Source: CAZTKP01 sp964614215 (lineage in GTDB: Bacteria; UBP6; UBA1177). Taken from it: a stretch of DNA of 29,926 bases. Both the position numbers and the translations under genes were made by a program. The stretch lies in NCBI GenBank assembly GCA_964614215.1, contig CAZTKP010000011.1:1-29926 (forward strand), given 5' to 3'. The notes under the pieces are model-generated. The model was not told the DNA's origin and did no database searches. It worked only from the letters and a program-made list of their open reading frames with translations. This document shows positions 7,819 through 16,746 of the stretch, in pieces; position 1 is the first letter of the stretch, and each line of letters starts with the position of its first letter.

Positions 7819-9935
7819 TTTTCGGAGTTTTTCTTTAAAGAAGTGCACAGAGCAAGTGTTTCAGTAAGACTTTCTATCATGTAGGGTTTTTTTATACTGG
7901 ACACAAATCCGTATTCTGAAGGATGCTGCATAACAGGATCATCAGCGTATCCTGATGAAACAATTACCGGAACATCGGGGAATATCTGGTGGATCTGGAA
8001 GAGAGATTCTCTGCCGCCCATTCCACCCGGAATTGTCAGGTCTGATATGACAGCTACGCAGCTTAGACCTTTTTTCTTCATATCTGTCAGACACTTTACT
8101 GCATTTTCTCCATTCTCGGTCTTTACAGCATTATATCCCATCCTTGTAAGCATGCTACCTGCAACATCAAGGATCGTTCTGTCATCATCGATCAGGAGAA
8201 TAGTTCCTGATCCGCAATGGGGAACCTTTTTTTTGAGTTTCGACGTCTTTTTAAGAAGGGCTTTTTTTGCCGGAAGATATATCCTGAAGCATGATCCGTT
8301 GTTTTCGTTTGAATCAACTTCAATAGCTCCATTATGTTTTCTGATTATTGAATGACTGATACTCAGCCCCAGTCCGCTGCCTTTTTCCTTTGTGGTGAAA
8401 AAAGGATCGAATATATTTTTCATTGTCTCTTCAGAGATCCCTGAACCGGAATCGCAGAATTCTATACAGATGTACCTGCCTGAAGGCATATCTGCGACCT
8501 GACCGTTATTTATGATTATATTGCTGATATTAACCGATAAGTTTCCGCCATTTTCCATAGCCTGTTTGGCATTGACAACGATGTTATCAAAAACCTGAGA
8601 AAGGAGATTTTCATCAAAATCGCAGTACCACAGATCTTTTTCGATGTTGAACTTTGCGGAAACATTTGATCCGGACAGTGCAAAATTGGTGCAATTTTCA
8701 ACGGTTGTCGCGACAGAACCTCTTTTTAGTACGGGAGTTCCTTCCTTTGAAAAAGTAAGAAGTTGCTGTGTCAGGGATCCTGCACGGTAAAATGAGGAAA
8801 GAGCTTTGTCAATGTAGTTCAGAGCAGCGCATTCTTTTTTGCAGCTCTGTTTTGCAAGTTCAATATTTCCGTACAGACCTCCAAGTATGTTGTTAAAATC
8901 ATGGGCAATACCACTTGTCATAAGTGCTAGAGCATCAAGTTTCTGGGTTCTCTGTATGGTTTTGATCAGACTGAGATTTTTTGAAATATCTCTGAAAATG
9001 AAAACAACTCCTGCGGATTCGTCACCTTCTTTGTTAATGGGAGAGGTCGTGTAGGCTACGGGAACTTCTTCTCCGTTTTTGTTTATAAGATATATGTTGT
9101 CAAAAACTTCCGCAGAACCTGCTTCAGGAAGACTGCTGCGGAGCAGATCTCTCTTTTCCTTTGATCCTCCTTTTCCTGAAACCCGGAAGACCTCACAGAA
9201 GTATCTTCCCTGAGCATCCTCCTGAGGCCAGCCGGTTATTCTTTCAGCGGCGCTGCTCATTATCTGGATCTTTCCATTGTGATCAGTTGAAATAACTCCG
9301 TCTGCAATACTTTGTAGTGTGGTGACGAGTTTTTCCTTTTCCTGCTCTATCTTTTTCTGGCTTTCAATAAGCGACTGGTTAAAAAACCTTCTTTCCAGGG
9401 CAACGGAAGCCTGTTTGATAAAGATCTCGATCAGGTCTTTACTTTTTAACCGGCCATTTTGTTTGAAAACTATCATTACGTCGCCGAGGATCCTTGTTTT
9501 TCTGGAAAATCCCATCACATAGATGTCCGAAACTCCGAAAAGCTCCTCGATCATTTTTCTGGTGGTGTCATCCATTGCTCCTCTCACATGTGTTTTAAAA
9601 TCAAGAGAGGATTTCACAAGTTTCTGCTGAAGAAGGTCTACAGTTTCCTCTTCCTCAAGAAACGCACTTAGTCCAAGCGGGCTCCCCTGAAGCAGTTCTG
9701 TAACTTTTTCTTTATGTTCATCGATTCCGTTAATGGCCTCTAGCTGAAATCGTTTGTTTATCTGATCAAATGAACTTACAAGTACGGCGGCGTTTTCAAC
9801 GAGTGAATGTACAGTGTCACAAACGTAGGAAAAAATATTGTCGCCGCAGTCCATCTCAAGGAGATCCTGAGCGGTTCTGGATAGGAATTCAGCTTCAAGA
9901 ATCCGTGTTTCCGGTGCAGGCTCGATCTTAGTCAT
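7815..9935 (-). CDS. Cytoplasmic hybrid histidine kinase: GAF-PAS-HisKA-HATPase-receiver
   Basis: 706 aa from the ATG at 9935, which has GGGAG seven bases upstream; a GTG eleven codons earlier lacks a site. No signal or membrane helix is visible, so it acts in the cytoplasm. Order: a GAF-like sensor (about 20-185), a short coiled coil (188-205), PAS (about 205-325, DGVISTDHNGKI, ITGWP), HisKA with phosphoacceptor His345 in SGIAHDFNN, ATPase domain with Asn455, DSGSGI (495-500) and GSGLGLS (519-525), and a receiver (about 577-700) with acidic DDD 583-585, phosphoacceptor Asp632 and Lys682/683. The HDFNN H-box is the NtrB/PAS-kinase type often paired with sigma-54 regulators. No separate response regulator lies nearby, so its output partner is unknown. 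It has its own promoter. Confidence 0.95.
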   Translation of the reverse strand: MTKIEPAPETRILEAEFLSRTAQDLLEMDCGDNIFSYVCDTVHSLVENAAVLVSSFDQINKRFQLEAINGIDEHKEKVTELLQGSPLGLSAFLEEEETVDLLQQKLVKSSLDFKTHVRGAMDDTTRKMIEELFGVSDIYVMGFSRKTRILGDVMIVFKQNGRLKSKDLIEIFIKQASVALERRFFNQSLIESQKKIEQEKEKLVTTLQSIADGVISTDHNGKIQIMSSAAERITGWPQEDAQGRYFCEVFRVSGKGGSKEKRDLLRSSLPEAGSAEVFDNIYLINKNGEEVPVAYTTSPINKEGDESAGVVFIFRDISKNLSLIKTIQRTQKLDALALMTSGIAHDFNNILGGLYGNIELAKQSCKKECAALNYIDKALSSFYRAGSLTQQLLTFSKEGTPVLKRGSVATTVENCTNFALSGSNVSAKFNIEKDLWYCDFDENLLSQVFDNIVVNAKQAMENGGNLSVNISNIIINNGQVADMPSGRYICIEFCDSGSGISEETMKNIFDPFFTTKEKGSGLGLSISHSIIRKHNGAIEVDSNENNGSCFRIYLPAKKALLKKTSKLKKKVPHCGSGTILLIDDDRTILDVAGSMLTRMGYNAVKTENGENAVKCLTDMKKKGLSCVAVISDLTIPGGMGGRESLFQIHQIFPDVPVIVSSGYADDPVMQHPSEYGFVSSIKKPYMIESLTETLALCTSLKKNSEN

Positions 9936-9975
9936 ATTCAGCTCCCGACATATGTGATTCTTTAACACAACGCGA

Positions 9976-10004
9976 ATTTTAGCATATCTTTATTAAGAAT
10001 ACAA
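9976..10004 (-). promoter_or_regulatory. Promoter for the hybrid kinase
   Basis: On the minus strand TTGTAT (10004-9999), 17 bases, then TAAAAT (9981-9976), about 40 bases before the kinase ATG at 9935. It lies in the 251-bp divergent gap shared with the NHL lipoprotein gene. I found no comparably good promoter for the plus-strand gene there. Confidence 0.5.
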
Positions 10005-10186
10005 TCTATCTTTAATTTCAAACATGATTTTTATTCCAGATAAATCAGTGTCTTATAAAATTGTCTTTCTATTTGTATCCGGTTTGTATGAATTTTGAGC
10101 AGGGAAATGATGATTTCTTGATTTTTCGTTTTGAAAGATAATACTCAAATAGTTTTTACGGGAGAGTTTTTTATTAGGAGGGAGAG

Positions 10187-12130
10187 ATGTTGAAAATTGA
10201 AATTGTGATTTTATTGCTGTTAATGTTCCTTGTTGTTTCGTGTGACAATGGAAATTCAAAAATTAATGATGACGATGTAGTCGATTCAGTGAACCTTACG
10301 GATGAAACTACTGATGAGGTTGAGGATGAAGGTGAGCTGAAAGATGAAAACGAGACTGAGGATGATCTTAGTGATCAGGTGCAGGATATTGATGAGGCGA
10401 CTGATGAGGCTGCTGACAATGAATTGATCGATGAAGTTTCAGATATCGAAAATGATGATCCCTTTGTTGATGAAGATGAAGTTGCTGATGAAATTGCTGA
10501 TGAGATTGCTGATGAGGTTAATGACGAGTCCGAAGACGGTGAAGTGCCGGATGATGATGCACTTTTTACAGGGATAAGGATAATTGAAAAAGGCGGGTTT
10601 TTTCAGCCGGATCAGTTGTATACAGATGGTTCCACTAGACTTGCAGTGGTTGAGGATAATTCAAATATCAGAACAAGGATCTTTGATCTTTCAGGAACGC
10701 CTGTCTGCGAGATCGATGAAGGTGCCCGGGGAGTTGCTTTCGATGATGAAGGAAACATCTATATAACAGTTTTCGGGAATGAGGTTAAAAAGTACAGTTC
10801 AACGTGCCAATATATCTCAAAAGCTGGTGGCACAGGAACTGGTGACGGTAAGTTCGCGGGTATGTTCGGGATTGCTTTTTATAACAGTAAGCTCTATATA
10901 GTTGATCAAAACAACGGACGTATCCAGATATTTAATAAAGATCTTAGTTTTGATTCAGTACTGGGCATAGGAGCACTAGATAAACCGTCAGAGATCGATA
11001 TTAATTCAAGTGGACAGATCGCGGTCTATGAAGACAATTTTTCATCAAGCAAGATAAAGGTTTTTAAAACAGATCTTTCCGAGGACTGGACCACGACAGA
11101 AGTTACGTTTATGGGGGGAATGGCTCTCAGGGATAACGGGACAGTTGTGATAACCTACTCCGGCAAGAACTGTGTCAAACTATTCAAAAACGGCTCAAGA
11201 GTTGATACTGTGGGAACTTGTGGAGAATTCGACGGCGTTCTTGAGGGAGAATTTGATGTAGCTGCGGGAGCTGCTTCACTTGATGATGGAAGTGTGCTTG
11301 TTGCTGATAAGGGAAACAGCCGCATAAAGAAATTTACTGAAGCAAGTGCTGACAACCTGAATCTCTCTGACATAATTTATGGAATTGACTATCTTTTCAC
11401 ACGTTCCGAATCTCTCTGGATAGATTCAAATGATCATCTTTACTTTACTGATTACGGAATGATCCGGGTACTTGATGATGTCGGTAATGAAGTTAGAAAA
11501 ATATCATCTCTGGGAACAGGTGAGAATCAGCTGAATGACCCTAAAATGATGACAATTGACGAAACATCTGTCTATGTTGCTGATGTTAATAATAACTATT
11601 TGTATTCATTTAAGAAAGATGGAACCTTTCAGTCAAAAGTTCTATTCTATGAGAATTCAGTTTTCGGTATGGCGGATGACAGTAGCTATGTCTATGTGGC
11701 AACAGGCAATGGACTTCTCCGGTACAGCAAGTCAGATCTGAATACAAATGATACTGTAACACTTCAGGGGCTTTCAGGCAGTATAAAAAAGATCACCAGC
11801 GGAAAAAGCGGAGTAATTTTTGTTCATGACGGTTCAAATATTTGTAGATTTGCAGATGCTGACTCGGCTCCGAACTGTATATCCGCATCTGTTAGTCCTA
11901 ATGTTATGGTTGAGGATAATGACGGCAATCTTCTGGCAGTGTATAACTATTCTGTTGTTAAATATGATTCTGATCTAAATCAGATCGGAATGCTCTTAGG
12001 AAGTGAAATGGGAGAGTACGGGTTTATTGAATATGTTAAGGGTATTGCAGTTGATTCAAAAGGTTATGTCTACATTTCAGAAAGTACGACGGCAAGATCC
12101 AGGATAATAGTGATAGATCTTCACTTCTGA
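10187..12130 (+). CDS. NHL-repeat beta-propeller lipoprotein with acidic tether
   Basis: 647 aa; the ATG follows AGGAGGGAGAG. The type II signal ends in lipobox LVVSC (Cys19), followed by Asp at +2, the residue that in E. coli keeps lipoproteins in the inner membrane. Residues about 20-125 are almost entirely Asp, Glu, Ala, Val and Ile, a disordered acidic tether containing tandem ADE[IV] units. From about 130 the protein is a six-bladed NHL-type propeller; typical blade segments are GVAFDDEGNIYITVFG, GIAFYNSKLYIVDQNNGRI, DGSVLVADKGNSRIKKF, TIDETSVYVADVNNNYLY and GIAVDSKGYVYISES. NHL propellers bind proteins, peptides or glycans; no catalytic residues are evident. It ends in a 10-bp overlap with the convergent amidohydrolase. 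Confidence 0.9.
   Translation: MLKIEIVILLLLMFLVVSCDNGNSKINDDDVVDSVNLTDETTDEVEDEGELKDENETEDDLSDQVQDIDEATDEAADNELIDEVSDIENDDPFVDEDEVADEIADEIADEVNDESEDGEVPDDDALFTGIRIIEKGGFFQPDQLYTDGSTRLAVVEDNSNIRTRIFDLSGTPVCEIDEGARGVAFDDEGNIYITVFGNEVKKYSSTCQYISKAGGTGTGDGKFAGMFGIAFYNSKLYIVDQNNGRIQIFNKDLSFDSVLGIGALDKPSEIDINSSGQIAVYEDNFSSSKIKVFKTDLSEDWTTTEVTFMGGMALRDNGTVVITYSGKNCVKLFKNGSRVDTVGTCGEFDGVLEGEFDVAAGAASLDDGSVLVADKGNSRIKKFTEASADNLNLSDIIYGIDYLFTRSESLWIDSNDHLYFTDYGMIRVLDDVGNEVRKISSLGTGENQLNDPKMMTIDETSVYVADVNNNYLYSFKKDGTFQSKVLFYENSVFGMADDSSYVYVATGNGLLRYSKSDLNTNDTVTLQGLSGSIKKITSGKSGVIFVHDGSNICRFADADSAPNCISASVSPNVMVEDNDGNLLAVYNYSVVKYDSDLNQIGMLLGSEMGEYGFIEYVKGIAVDSKGYVYISESTTARSRIIVIDLHF
10484..10519 (+). repeat. 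Three tandem 12-bp units encoding Ala-Asp-Glu-Ile/Val
   Basis: GCTGATGAAATT, GCTGATGAGATT and GCTGATGAGGTT follow each other within the acidic tether of the NHL lipoprotein, and weaker GATGAGG-type units surround them. Because the unit is a multiple of three, copy-number change would only lengthen or shorten the tether by four residues. Confidence 0.85.
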
Positions 12131-13323
12131 TCTGAGATTCTCACAGACTTTTTCTCATCGTCAATTTCGATATCAAGTTCCTTTGAACCGCCTTTAACAC
12201 AGTATCCAGCCACAAATTCATCGAGTGTAAGTTTCTGGACGGGAAATGGAGGCCAGAGTGACTGCTCAAGAGCAAATTCAACACCGTGAGGCATACCGTC
12301 CGAACCGAAGATCAGATCTTTACCGGGGATAAAACCCGCTTTGTCAATCAGCATTCTGAAAGGATTGTTCTGCCTGACATATTTTTGCGGAATTCTGTCA
12401 GCATAGATCACGGAATCTTCGTTAAAGTTGGGTTGAAGTGAAAGTATGATGCCGAGATCTTTAGCTTTCTTTGCACTTTCTTCAAAAATGAACTGACAGT
12501 GTTCAATCCTTACGGGTTTGATGATCCCGTTCCTGCGGATAATTTCTGTCGAGGAGATTATCTGGTCTATAGCCTTGTCACCGATAGCGTGGATCGCAAC
12601 AGCGTTTGAAATATTAAGACTTTCTTCCATAAGTTCCGTAAGCTCTCTGTCTGAATGGGTGAGGATTCCTTTTTCACCTGTTAAGTATGGTTCGTTAATT
12701 GCCGCTGTAGCAGCTCCGTTTGCTCCGTCGGTAAACAGCTTAATGCCGTTTATCTTAGTTCTTGTTTCTTCGGATAAGCTTTTAAAGGTCTTGATGTCAG
12801 CCCAGAAAAAGACCCTTTCGGAAAGAGGAGAGTATCTTACCATCCTGTAGAGATCATCAGAGGGAAGAAGCATGTCCTCTATCTCAAAAATTCCGTAATC
12901 GTTTTTGAGGAGTTCGGCATAATCAAGAACGGTCTCAAGGGTGGTTGGCAGAATCTTTGAAAAGAAAAGAACGAGCTCTGTAAGGTGTTTTTCACACCAG
13001 TCTGGATCTTTGTAGTTCTCTATGATGTCCGGATATTCATCGGCAAGCATTTTTTCTGCCGCCCGGTTCATTATAAATCCGTGCAGTGACAGGTTCGAGA
13101 TCAGAACCGGAGGAAATGACTCAAGCTCCTTATCTGTAAATCTGAAATTTCCGCTGTTCCATCCATAAACCACATTTAGTCTGTCATCAGGATATTCTCT
13201 TATAATATCAGCTACATGATCTTTGTTCGAAAAGTTTTTTATATTAAGCGACTTTGAAAGTCCCGCATAGAGAGAAAAATGACTGTGATGATCATGCAGA
13301 AAAGGTATTTTTAATCTATCCAT
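12121..13323 (-). CDS. Amidohydrolase family 3-like metal-dependent hydrolase
   Basis: 400 aa; the ATG at 13323 follows AAGGAG. The amidohydrolase-superfamily metal ligands are visible in order: HDHHSH (10-15) for the HxH pair, Lys195 in GIKLFTDG, His245 in AIHAIGDKAID, His275 in RIEHCQ, and Asp342 in FGSDGMP. This is the YtcJ/Amidohydro_3 pattern. Those enzymes hydrolyse C-N or related bonds of cyclic amides or N-acyl compounds; the substrate cannot be told here. The protein starts almost at the HxH motif, so the N-terminal beta-sandwich strands seen in longer (about 540 aa) relatives are absent and the C-terminal part is short. There is no signal peptide, so it is cytoplasmic. It has its own promoter, divergent from the yajC operon. 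Confidence 0.88.
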   Translation of the reverse strand: MDRLKIPFLHDHHSHFSLYAGLSKSLNIKNFSNKDHVADIIREYPDDRLNVVYGWNSGNFRFTDKELESFPPVLISNLSLHGFIMNRAAEKMLADEYPDIIENYKDPDWCEKHLTELVLFFSKILPTTLETVLDYAELLKNDYGIFEIEDMLLPSDDLYRMVRYSPLSERVFFWADIKTFKSLSEETRTKINGIKLFTDGANGAATAAINEPYLTGEKGILTHSDRELTELMEESLNISNAVAIHAIGDKAIDQIISSTEIIRRNGIIKPVRIEHCQFIFEESAKKAKDLGIILSLQPNFNEDSVIYADRIPQKYVRQNNPFRMLIDKAGFIPGKDLIFGSDGMPHGVEFALEQSLWPPFPVQKLTLDEFVAGYCVKGGSKELDIEIDDEKKSVRISDQK

Positions 13324-13353
13324 CAGCGTAACTCCTTAAAATGATCTTCACTT

Positions 13354-13382
13354 ATACTATCAGTCATATCCTGCCTGGTCAA
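13354..13382 (-). promoter_or_regulatory. Promoter for the amidohydrolase gene
   Basis: On the minus strand TTGACC (13382-13377), 17 bases, TAGTAT (13359-13354), about 30 bases upstream of the ATG at 13323. It sits back to back with the yajC promoter in the 155-bp divergent gap. Confidence 0.5.
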
Positions 13383-13420
13383 CACATTAAACACTATCTA
13401 TATTATTACTTACTTAAATC

Positions 13421-13449
13421 TTGCTTAATAATGCCTTTTGTGTTATGTT
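13421..13449 (+). promoter_or_regulatory. Promoter for the yajC-secD-secF-recJ operon
   Basis: TTGCTT (13421-13426), 17 bases, TATGTT (13444-13449), about 40 bases before the yajC start. No other good -35/-10 pair lies between it and yajC. Confidence 0.5.
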
Positions 13450-13490
13450 TCCTCGCTTTATTTGTTTAACCATATTAAATGGAGGCTGAG

Positions 13491-13844
13491 TTGAACGCTA
13501 ACATCTTGAAATTGTTAGGGGAAGTCGCGACAGGCCAGGCTGCACAGCAGGGAGGTGCCGGCGGGATCCTGAATATGCTTCTTCCTTTTATTCTGATCTT
13601 TGGAATCTTTTATTTTCTTGTGATCCTTCCGCAGAAAAAGCAGCAGAAAAAGCATGTCGAGATGCTCAACCGTCTGCAGAAGGGTGATAATATTGTCATG
13701 AATTGCGGGATTAAAGGCAGGATCAGTGAAATAAAAGAGACTGCGATCAAACTTGAGGTTGCACCTAAAGTCGTGATCACGATACAGAAGAACGTCATTG
13801 CCGGAAAAGAGCAGGACGGTGTTGAGGAAAAAAAGGAAAGTTAA
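13491..13844 (+). CDS. yajC: Preprotein translocase subunit YajC
   Basis: 117 aa. I take the TTG at 13491 as start because GGAGG lies exactly five bases upstream; the in-frame ATG at 13479 overlaps that site and has none of its own. One transmembrane helix (about 22-42, LLPFILIFGIFYFLVILPQKK) carries the family signature FYFLVILPQKKQQK. It is followed by a small cytoplasmic beta domain with LQKGDNIVMNCGIKGRI. YajC joins SecD and SecF in the accessory complex of the SecYEG channel that pulls exported proteins through using the proton motive force. It is first in the operon, 33 bp before secD. Its length is normal for the family. Confidence 0.95.
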   Translation: MNANILKLLGEVATGQAAQQGGAGGILNMLLPFILIFGIFYFLVILPQKKQQKKHVEMLNRLQKGDNIVMNCGIKGRISEIKETAIKLEVAPKVVITIQKNVIAGKEQDGVEEKKES

Positions 13845-13877
13845 TTGAAAAATACAGACGTAAGGAGATTGTAGATC

Positions 13878-15608
13878 ATGGAAAAGAACTGGATGGCAAG
13901 AGCGATTTTTATTCTTGTGCTTCTGATCACTGCTGTCGTAATGCTGATACCTTCTCTTGTTGACCGCGAGCAGAATGAATGGGTCACAAAGATCAACGAA
14001 GGCATCAATCTCGGTCTTGACCTTAAAGGCGGTATTCACTTTGTTCTCAGTGTGGATACAGACAAGGCCGTACAGGATAGAGTCGATCGTAGAACCGATG
14101 AAATAAGAATGAAAATGGATGACGAATCCATAGCATACAGCAAAGTTTCAGTAGATCCGGATAATAATTCGATCGTTATTGAACTTGCACCTGACACTGA
14201 TGAGGAAAAGTTCAGAGACAGGATCCTGGATTACTACAGAGATTTCAAGAAAGATGCTGTGGACGGCAATAAAGTGACTCTTAAAATGAGAGACGATACT
14301 GTTTCAAGCATTAAGGAAGGCGCTGTTGAACAGGCGATCGAGACACTCCGTTCAAGAATTGATGAACTTGGACTTAAAGAACCGATCGTTGCAAGACAGG
14401 GAGACAACTCTATTCTTATTCAGCTTCCGGGATACAAGGATGTTGAAAGAGCAAGAAGCATCATCGGTCAGACTGCACAGCTTGAGTTCAAGATAGCTGC
14501 AGAAGACCTTGATCCGCTTGGCGAGTATACGGGCGAAGTTCCTCCTGAAATATCACTTGTTCAGGGTGCAGGAACAAATTCTGACGGATCTACCCTCAGT
14601 TACAAGTATGCTGTAAGTAGTGACAGAGCAGCGCTTGTTAATTTCCTCAGCGATAAGGCTCCTGAAGGCACAGAGTTTCTTCTTGAGGAAACCCAGAAAA
14701 CTGATGGAACAAGTGAGTACAGGACGTTCCTTCTTTATAAGCAGGCCTATGTTACCGGTGATATGCTCACAGACGCGAGAGTATCTATCGACCAGCAGAA
14801 GAACAGGCCTTATGTAAGTATGACCTTTGACAAGAACGGTGCAAGACTTTTCGCTGATGTTACAGGAAAGTTCGTTAAGAGAAAAATGGCAATAGTTCTT
14901 GATAACAGGGTGAACAGTGCTCCTGTAATTCAGTCAAAGATCGAAGGCGGAAGTGCAATGATCACCCTTAATTCAATGGGTGACTACAATTCGATATTTC
15001 AGGAGGCGAAGGACCTTGCGCTTGTACTTAGAGCCGGTTCTCTTCCCGCTCCTGTTACGTTCGAGGAAAACCGTACCGTAGGACCGAGCCTTGGACACGA
15101 TTCGATCCAGAAGGGTAAGATGTCCATTCTTATCGGTTTTCTTGCAGTTATTCTTTTCATGATAGCCTACTACGGAATAGCCGGTATCGTTGCTGATGTG
15201 GCACTTCTTCTTAACATTGTCTTCATTATGGCTGGAATGGCGATGTTCGGAGCTACTCTTACATTTCCCGGTATTGCAGGTATCGTTCTTACGATCGGTA
15301 TGGCCGTTGATGCCAACGTTATTATCTTTGAGAGGATAAAGGAGGAGCTGCGGGCAGGAAAATCGCTTGCTGAAGGCGTTTCTGCCGGGTTTGATAAAGC
15401 CTGGTCAGCTATTTTTGATGCTAACCTGACAACAGCAATTGCAGCTTTTATTCTGTGGGAGTTCGGAACAGGAGCGATCAAGGGATTCGCGATCACTCTT
15501 CTGCTTGGTATCATTTCAAGTATGTTCACGGCGATCTTTGTGACAAGAGTTATCTTTCACTACCTTATGAAAGCCGGAATGAAAAAGTTCTCTCTTAGAA
15601 AAAACTGA
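13878..15608 (+). CDS. secD: Protein translocase subunit SecD
   Basis: 576 aa; the ATG follows AAGGAG. The N-terminal helix (about 8-26) is followed by the periplasmic P1 region starting with GLDLKGGIHFVLSVD and containing RIDELGLKEPIVARQG. Five more helices in the C-terminal third carry the RND-like motifs: GPSLGHDSIQKG, then VDANVIIFERIKEELRAGKS and AGFDKAWSAIFDANLTTAIAA. With SecF it forms the proton-driven chaperone that completes export on the periplasmic side of SecYEG, relevant here because so many neighbours are exported. Normal length, no anomaly. Twenty bases separate it from secF. Confidence 0.98.
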   Translation: MEKNWMARAIFILVLLITAVVMLIPSLVDREQNEWVTKINEGINLGLDLKGGIHFVLSVDTDKAVQDRVDRRTDEIRMKMDDESIAYSKVSVDPDNNSIVIELAPDTDEEKFRDRILDYYRDFKKDAVDGNKVTLKMRDDTVSSIKEGAVEQAIETLRSRIDELGLKEPIVARQGDNSILIQLPGYKDVERARSIIGQTAQLEFKIAAEDLDPLGEYTGEVPPEISLVQGAGTNSDGSTLSYKYAVSSDRAALVNFLSDKAPEGTEFLLEETQKTDGTSEYRTFLLYKQAYVTGDMLTDARVSIDQQKNRPYVSMTFDKNGARLFADVTGKFVKRKMAIVLDNRVNSAPVIQSKIEGGSAMITLNSMGDYNSIFQEAKDLALVLRAGSLPAPVTFEENRTVGPSLGHDSIQKGKMSILIGFLAVILFMIAYYGIAGIVADVALLLNIVFIMAGMAMFGATLTFPGIAGIVLTIGMAVDANVIIFERIKEELRAGKSLAEGVSAGFDKAWSAIFDANLTTAIAAFILWEFGTGAIKGFAITLLLGIISSMFTAIFVTRVIFHYLMKAGMKKFSLRKN

Positions 15609-15627
15609 TGATTAAGGAGCTGGTATT

Positions 15628-16746
15628 ATGAATAATAGGAAAATGATCGATTTTGCTGGAAAGTTCAAGCTGTTCGGAGCGCTTTCGACAATACTTGTGC
15701 TTGTAAGCATCATACTTTTTCTCACAATAGGACTTAACTACGGAGTCGATTTCGCCGGTGGAACAGAGATCCAGGTAAAGGTTGACGGAGTAAACACTGA
15801 CGAGCTCAGAGATATGGTAAGTAAGTTCGGAAAGGTTGATATTCAGAAGTTTGAAGGAAAGGAAAATGAATTTCTCCTCAGATTCCGCAATATATCAATG
15901 GTTGACGATGAAACTATCAATAAGTTCATTGATGGTGCCAAGGCATTATTTACAGATGCAAAACTTACACGGCAGCACTTCGATTCCCAGGTAGGTGACA
16001 GGATCGAGATGTGGTTTAACAATGCCATAGATGAGAAAAAACTGGAACCTCTTTTTGAGAAGTTCAATATTCCTGCGACGGGAAAGATAGAATATAAGAA
16101 AGTGGGAGACAGGCATATCTACAGAGTCATGCTTCAGGGCCTTACAAACAAGATCCTCAGCACTATCAAACAGGCTTCGGGAAAGGATCCTGAACTTATG
16201 AGAGTCGAACTTGTCGGTCCGAAAGTTGGAAAGAGACTTAGATACTCGGCTTTTCAGGCAGTTCTTTATGCTTTGATCGCTATTCTGATATATATTGCCC
16301 TGAGATTTAACTATCATTTTGCTCCGGGAGCAGTTGTCGCTCTGGCGCATGATGTGCTTATAACTCTCGGAATATGGTCGCTTTTCGGACTTCAGTTCGA
16401 TCTTACGATAGTTGCGGCTCTTCTTACAATAGTCGGTTACTCTCTGAATGATACGATCGTTGTCTACGACAGAATAAGAGAGAACTGGAAAAATCCCAAG
16501 AAGGGCGCAAACGTAACGGAGAAGATCAATACAAGTATCAACGAGACTATTTCAAGAACTTTGCTGACATCGATCACAACTCTTGTCGTTCTTGTTGCTC
16601 TTCTTGTTTTCGGCGGCGGGACAATTGGCGGATTTGCACTTGCAATGACCCTTGGTGTTCTCGTAGGAACATACTCATCGGTATTTATAGCTTCTCCGGT
16701 AACAATTTTTGTGGAAAAGTACATTAATAAAGAAAAAACAACATAA
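15628..16746 (+). CDS. secF: Protein translocase subunit SecF
   Basis: 372 aa; AAGGAG precedes the ATG. Helix 1 (about 11-32) leads into the signature GLNYGVDFAGGTEIQVKV. After the periplasmic domain (which is somewhat long, including an extra segment around 110-160) comes GPKVGKRLRYSAFQAVLYAL and helices 2-6. VGYSLNDTIVVYDRIREN is the family motif and a Gly-rich helix (FGGGTIGGFALAMTLG) follows near the end. It forms the SecDF-YajC complex with its neighbours. The stop codon TAA shares its last base with the ATG of recJ, so translation is likely coupled. Confidence 0.98.
   Translation: MNNRKMIDFAGKFKLFGALSTILVLVSIILFLTIGLNYGVDFAGGTEIQVKVDGVNTDELRDMVSKFGKVDIQKFEGKENEFLLRFRNISMVDDETINKFIDGAKALFTDAKLTRQHFDSQVGDRIEMWFNNAIDEKKLEPLFEKFNIPATGKIEYKKVGDRHIYRVMLQGLTNKILSTIKQASGKDPELMRVELVGPKVGKRLRYSAFQAVLYALIAILIYIALRFNYHFAPGAVVALAHDVLITLGIWSLFGLQFDLTIVAALLTIVGYSLNDTIVVYDRIRENWKNPKKGANVTEKINTSINETISRTLLTSITTLVVLVALLVFGGGTIGGFALAMTLGVLVGTYSSVFIASPVTIFVEKYINKEKTT

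Noticed and set aside
9936..9968. Extended kinase start at GTG 9968
   Set aside because: No Shine-Dalgarno lies upstream of the GTG, and it falls close to the predicted promoter. The ATG at 9935 has GGGAG at good spacing.
10484..10519. CRISPR-like or mobile repeat
   Set aside because: The units are contiguous 12-mers in frame within a coding region, without spacers. They are simple coding repeats.
13515..14039. 174-codon open frame antisense across yajC and the start of secD
   Set aside because: It crosses two certain genes and the gap between them, has no domain similarity that I can see, and no Shine-Dalgarno at its start.
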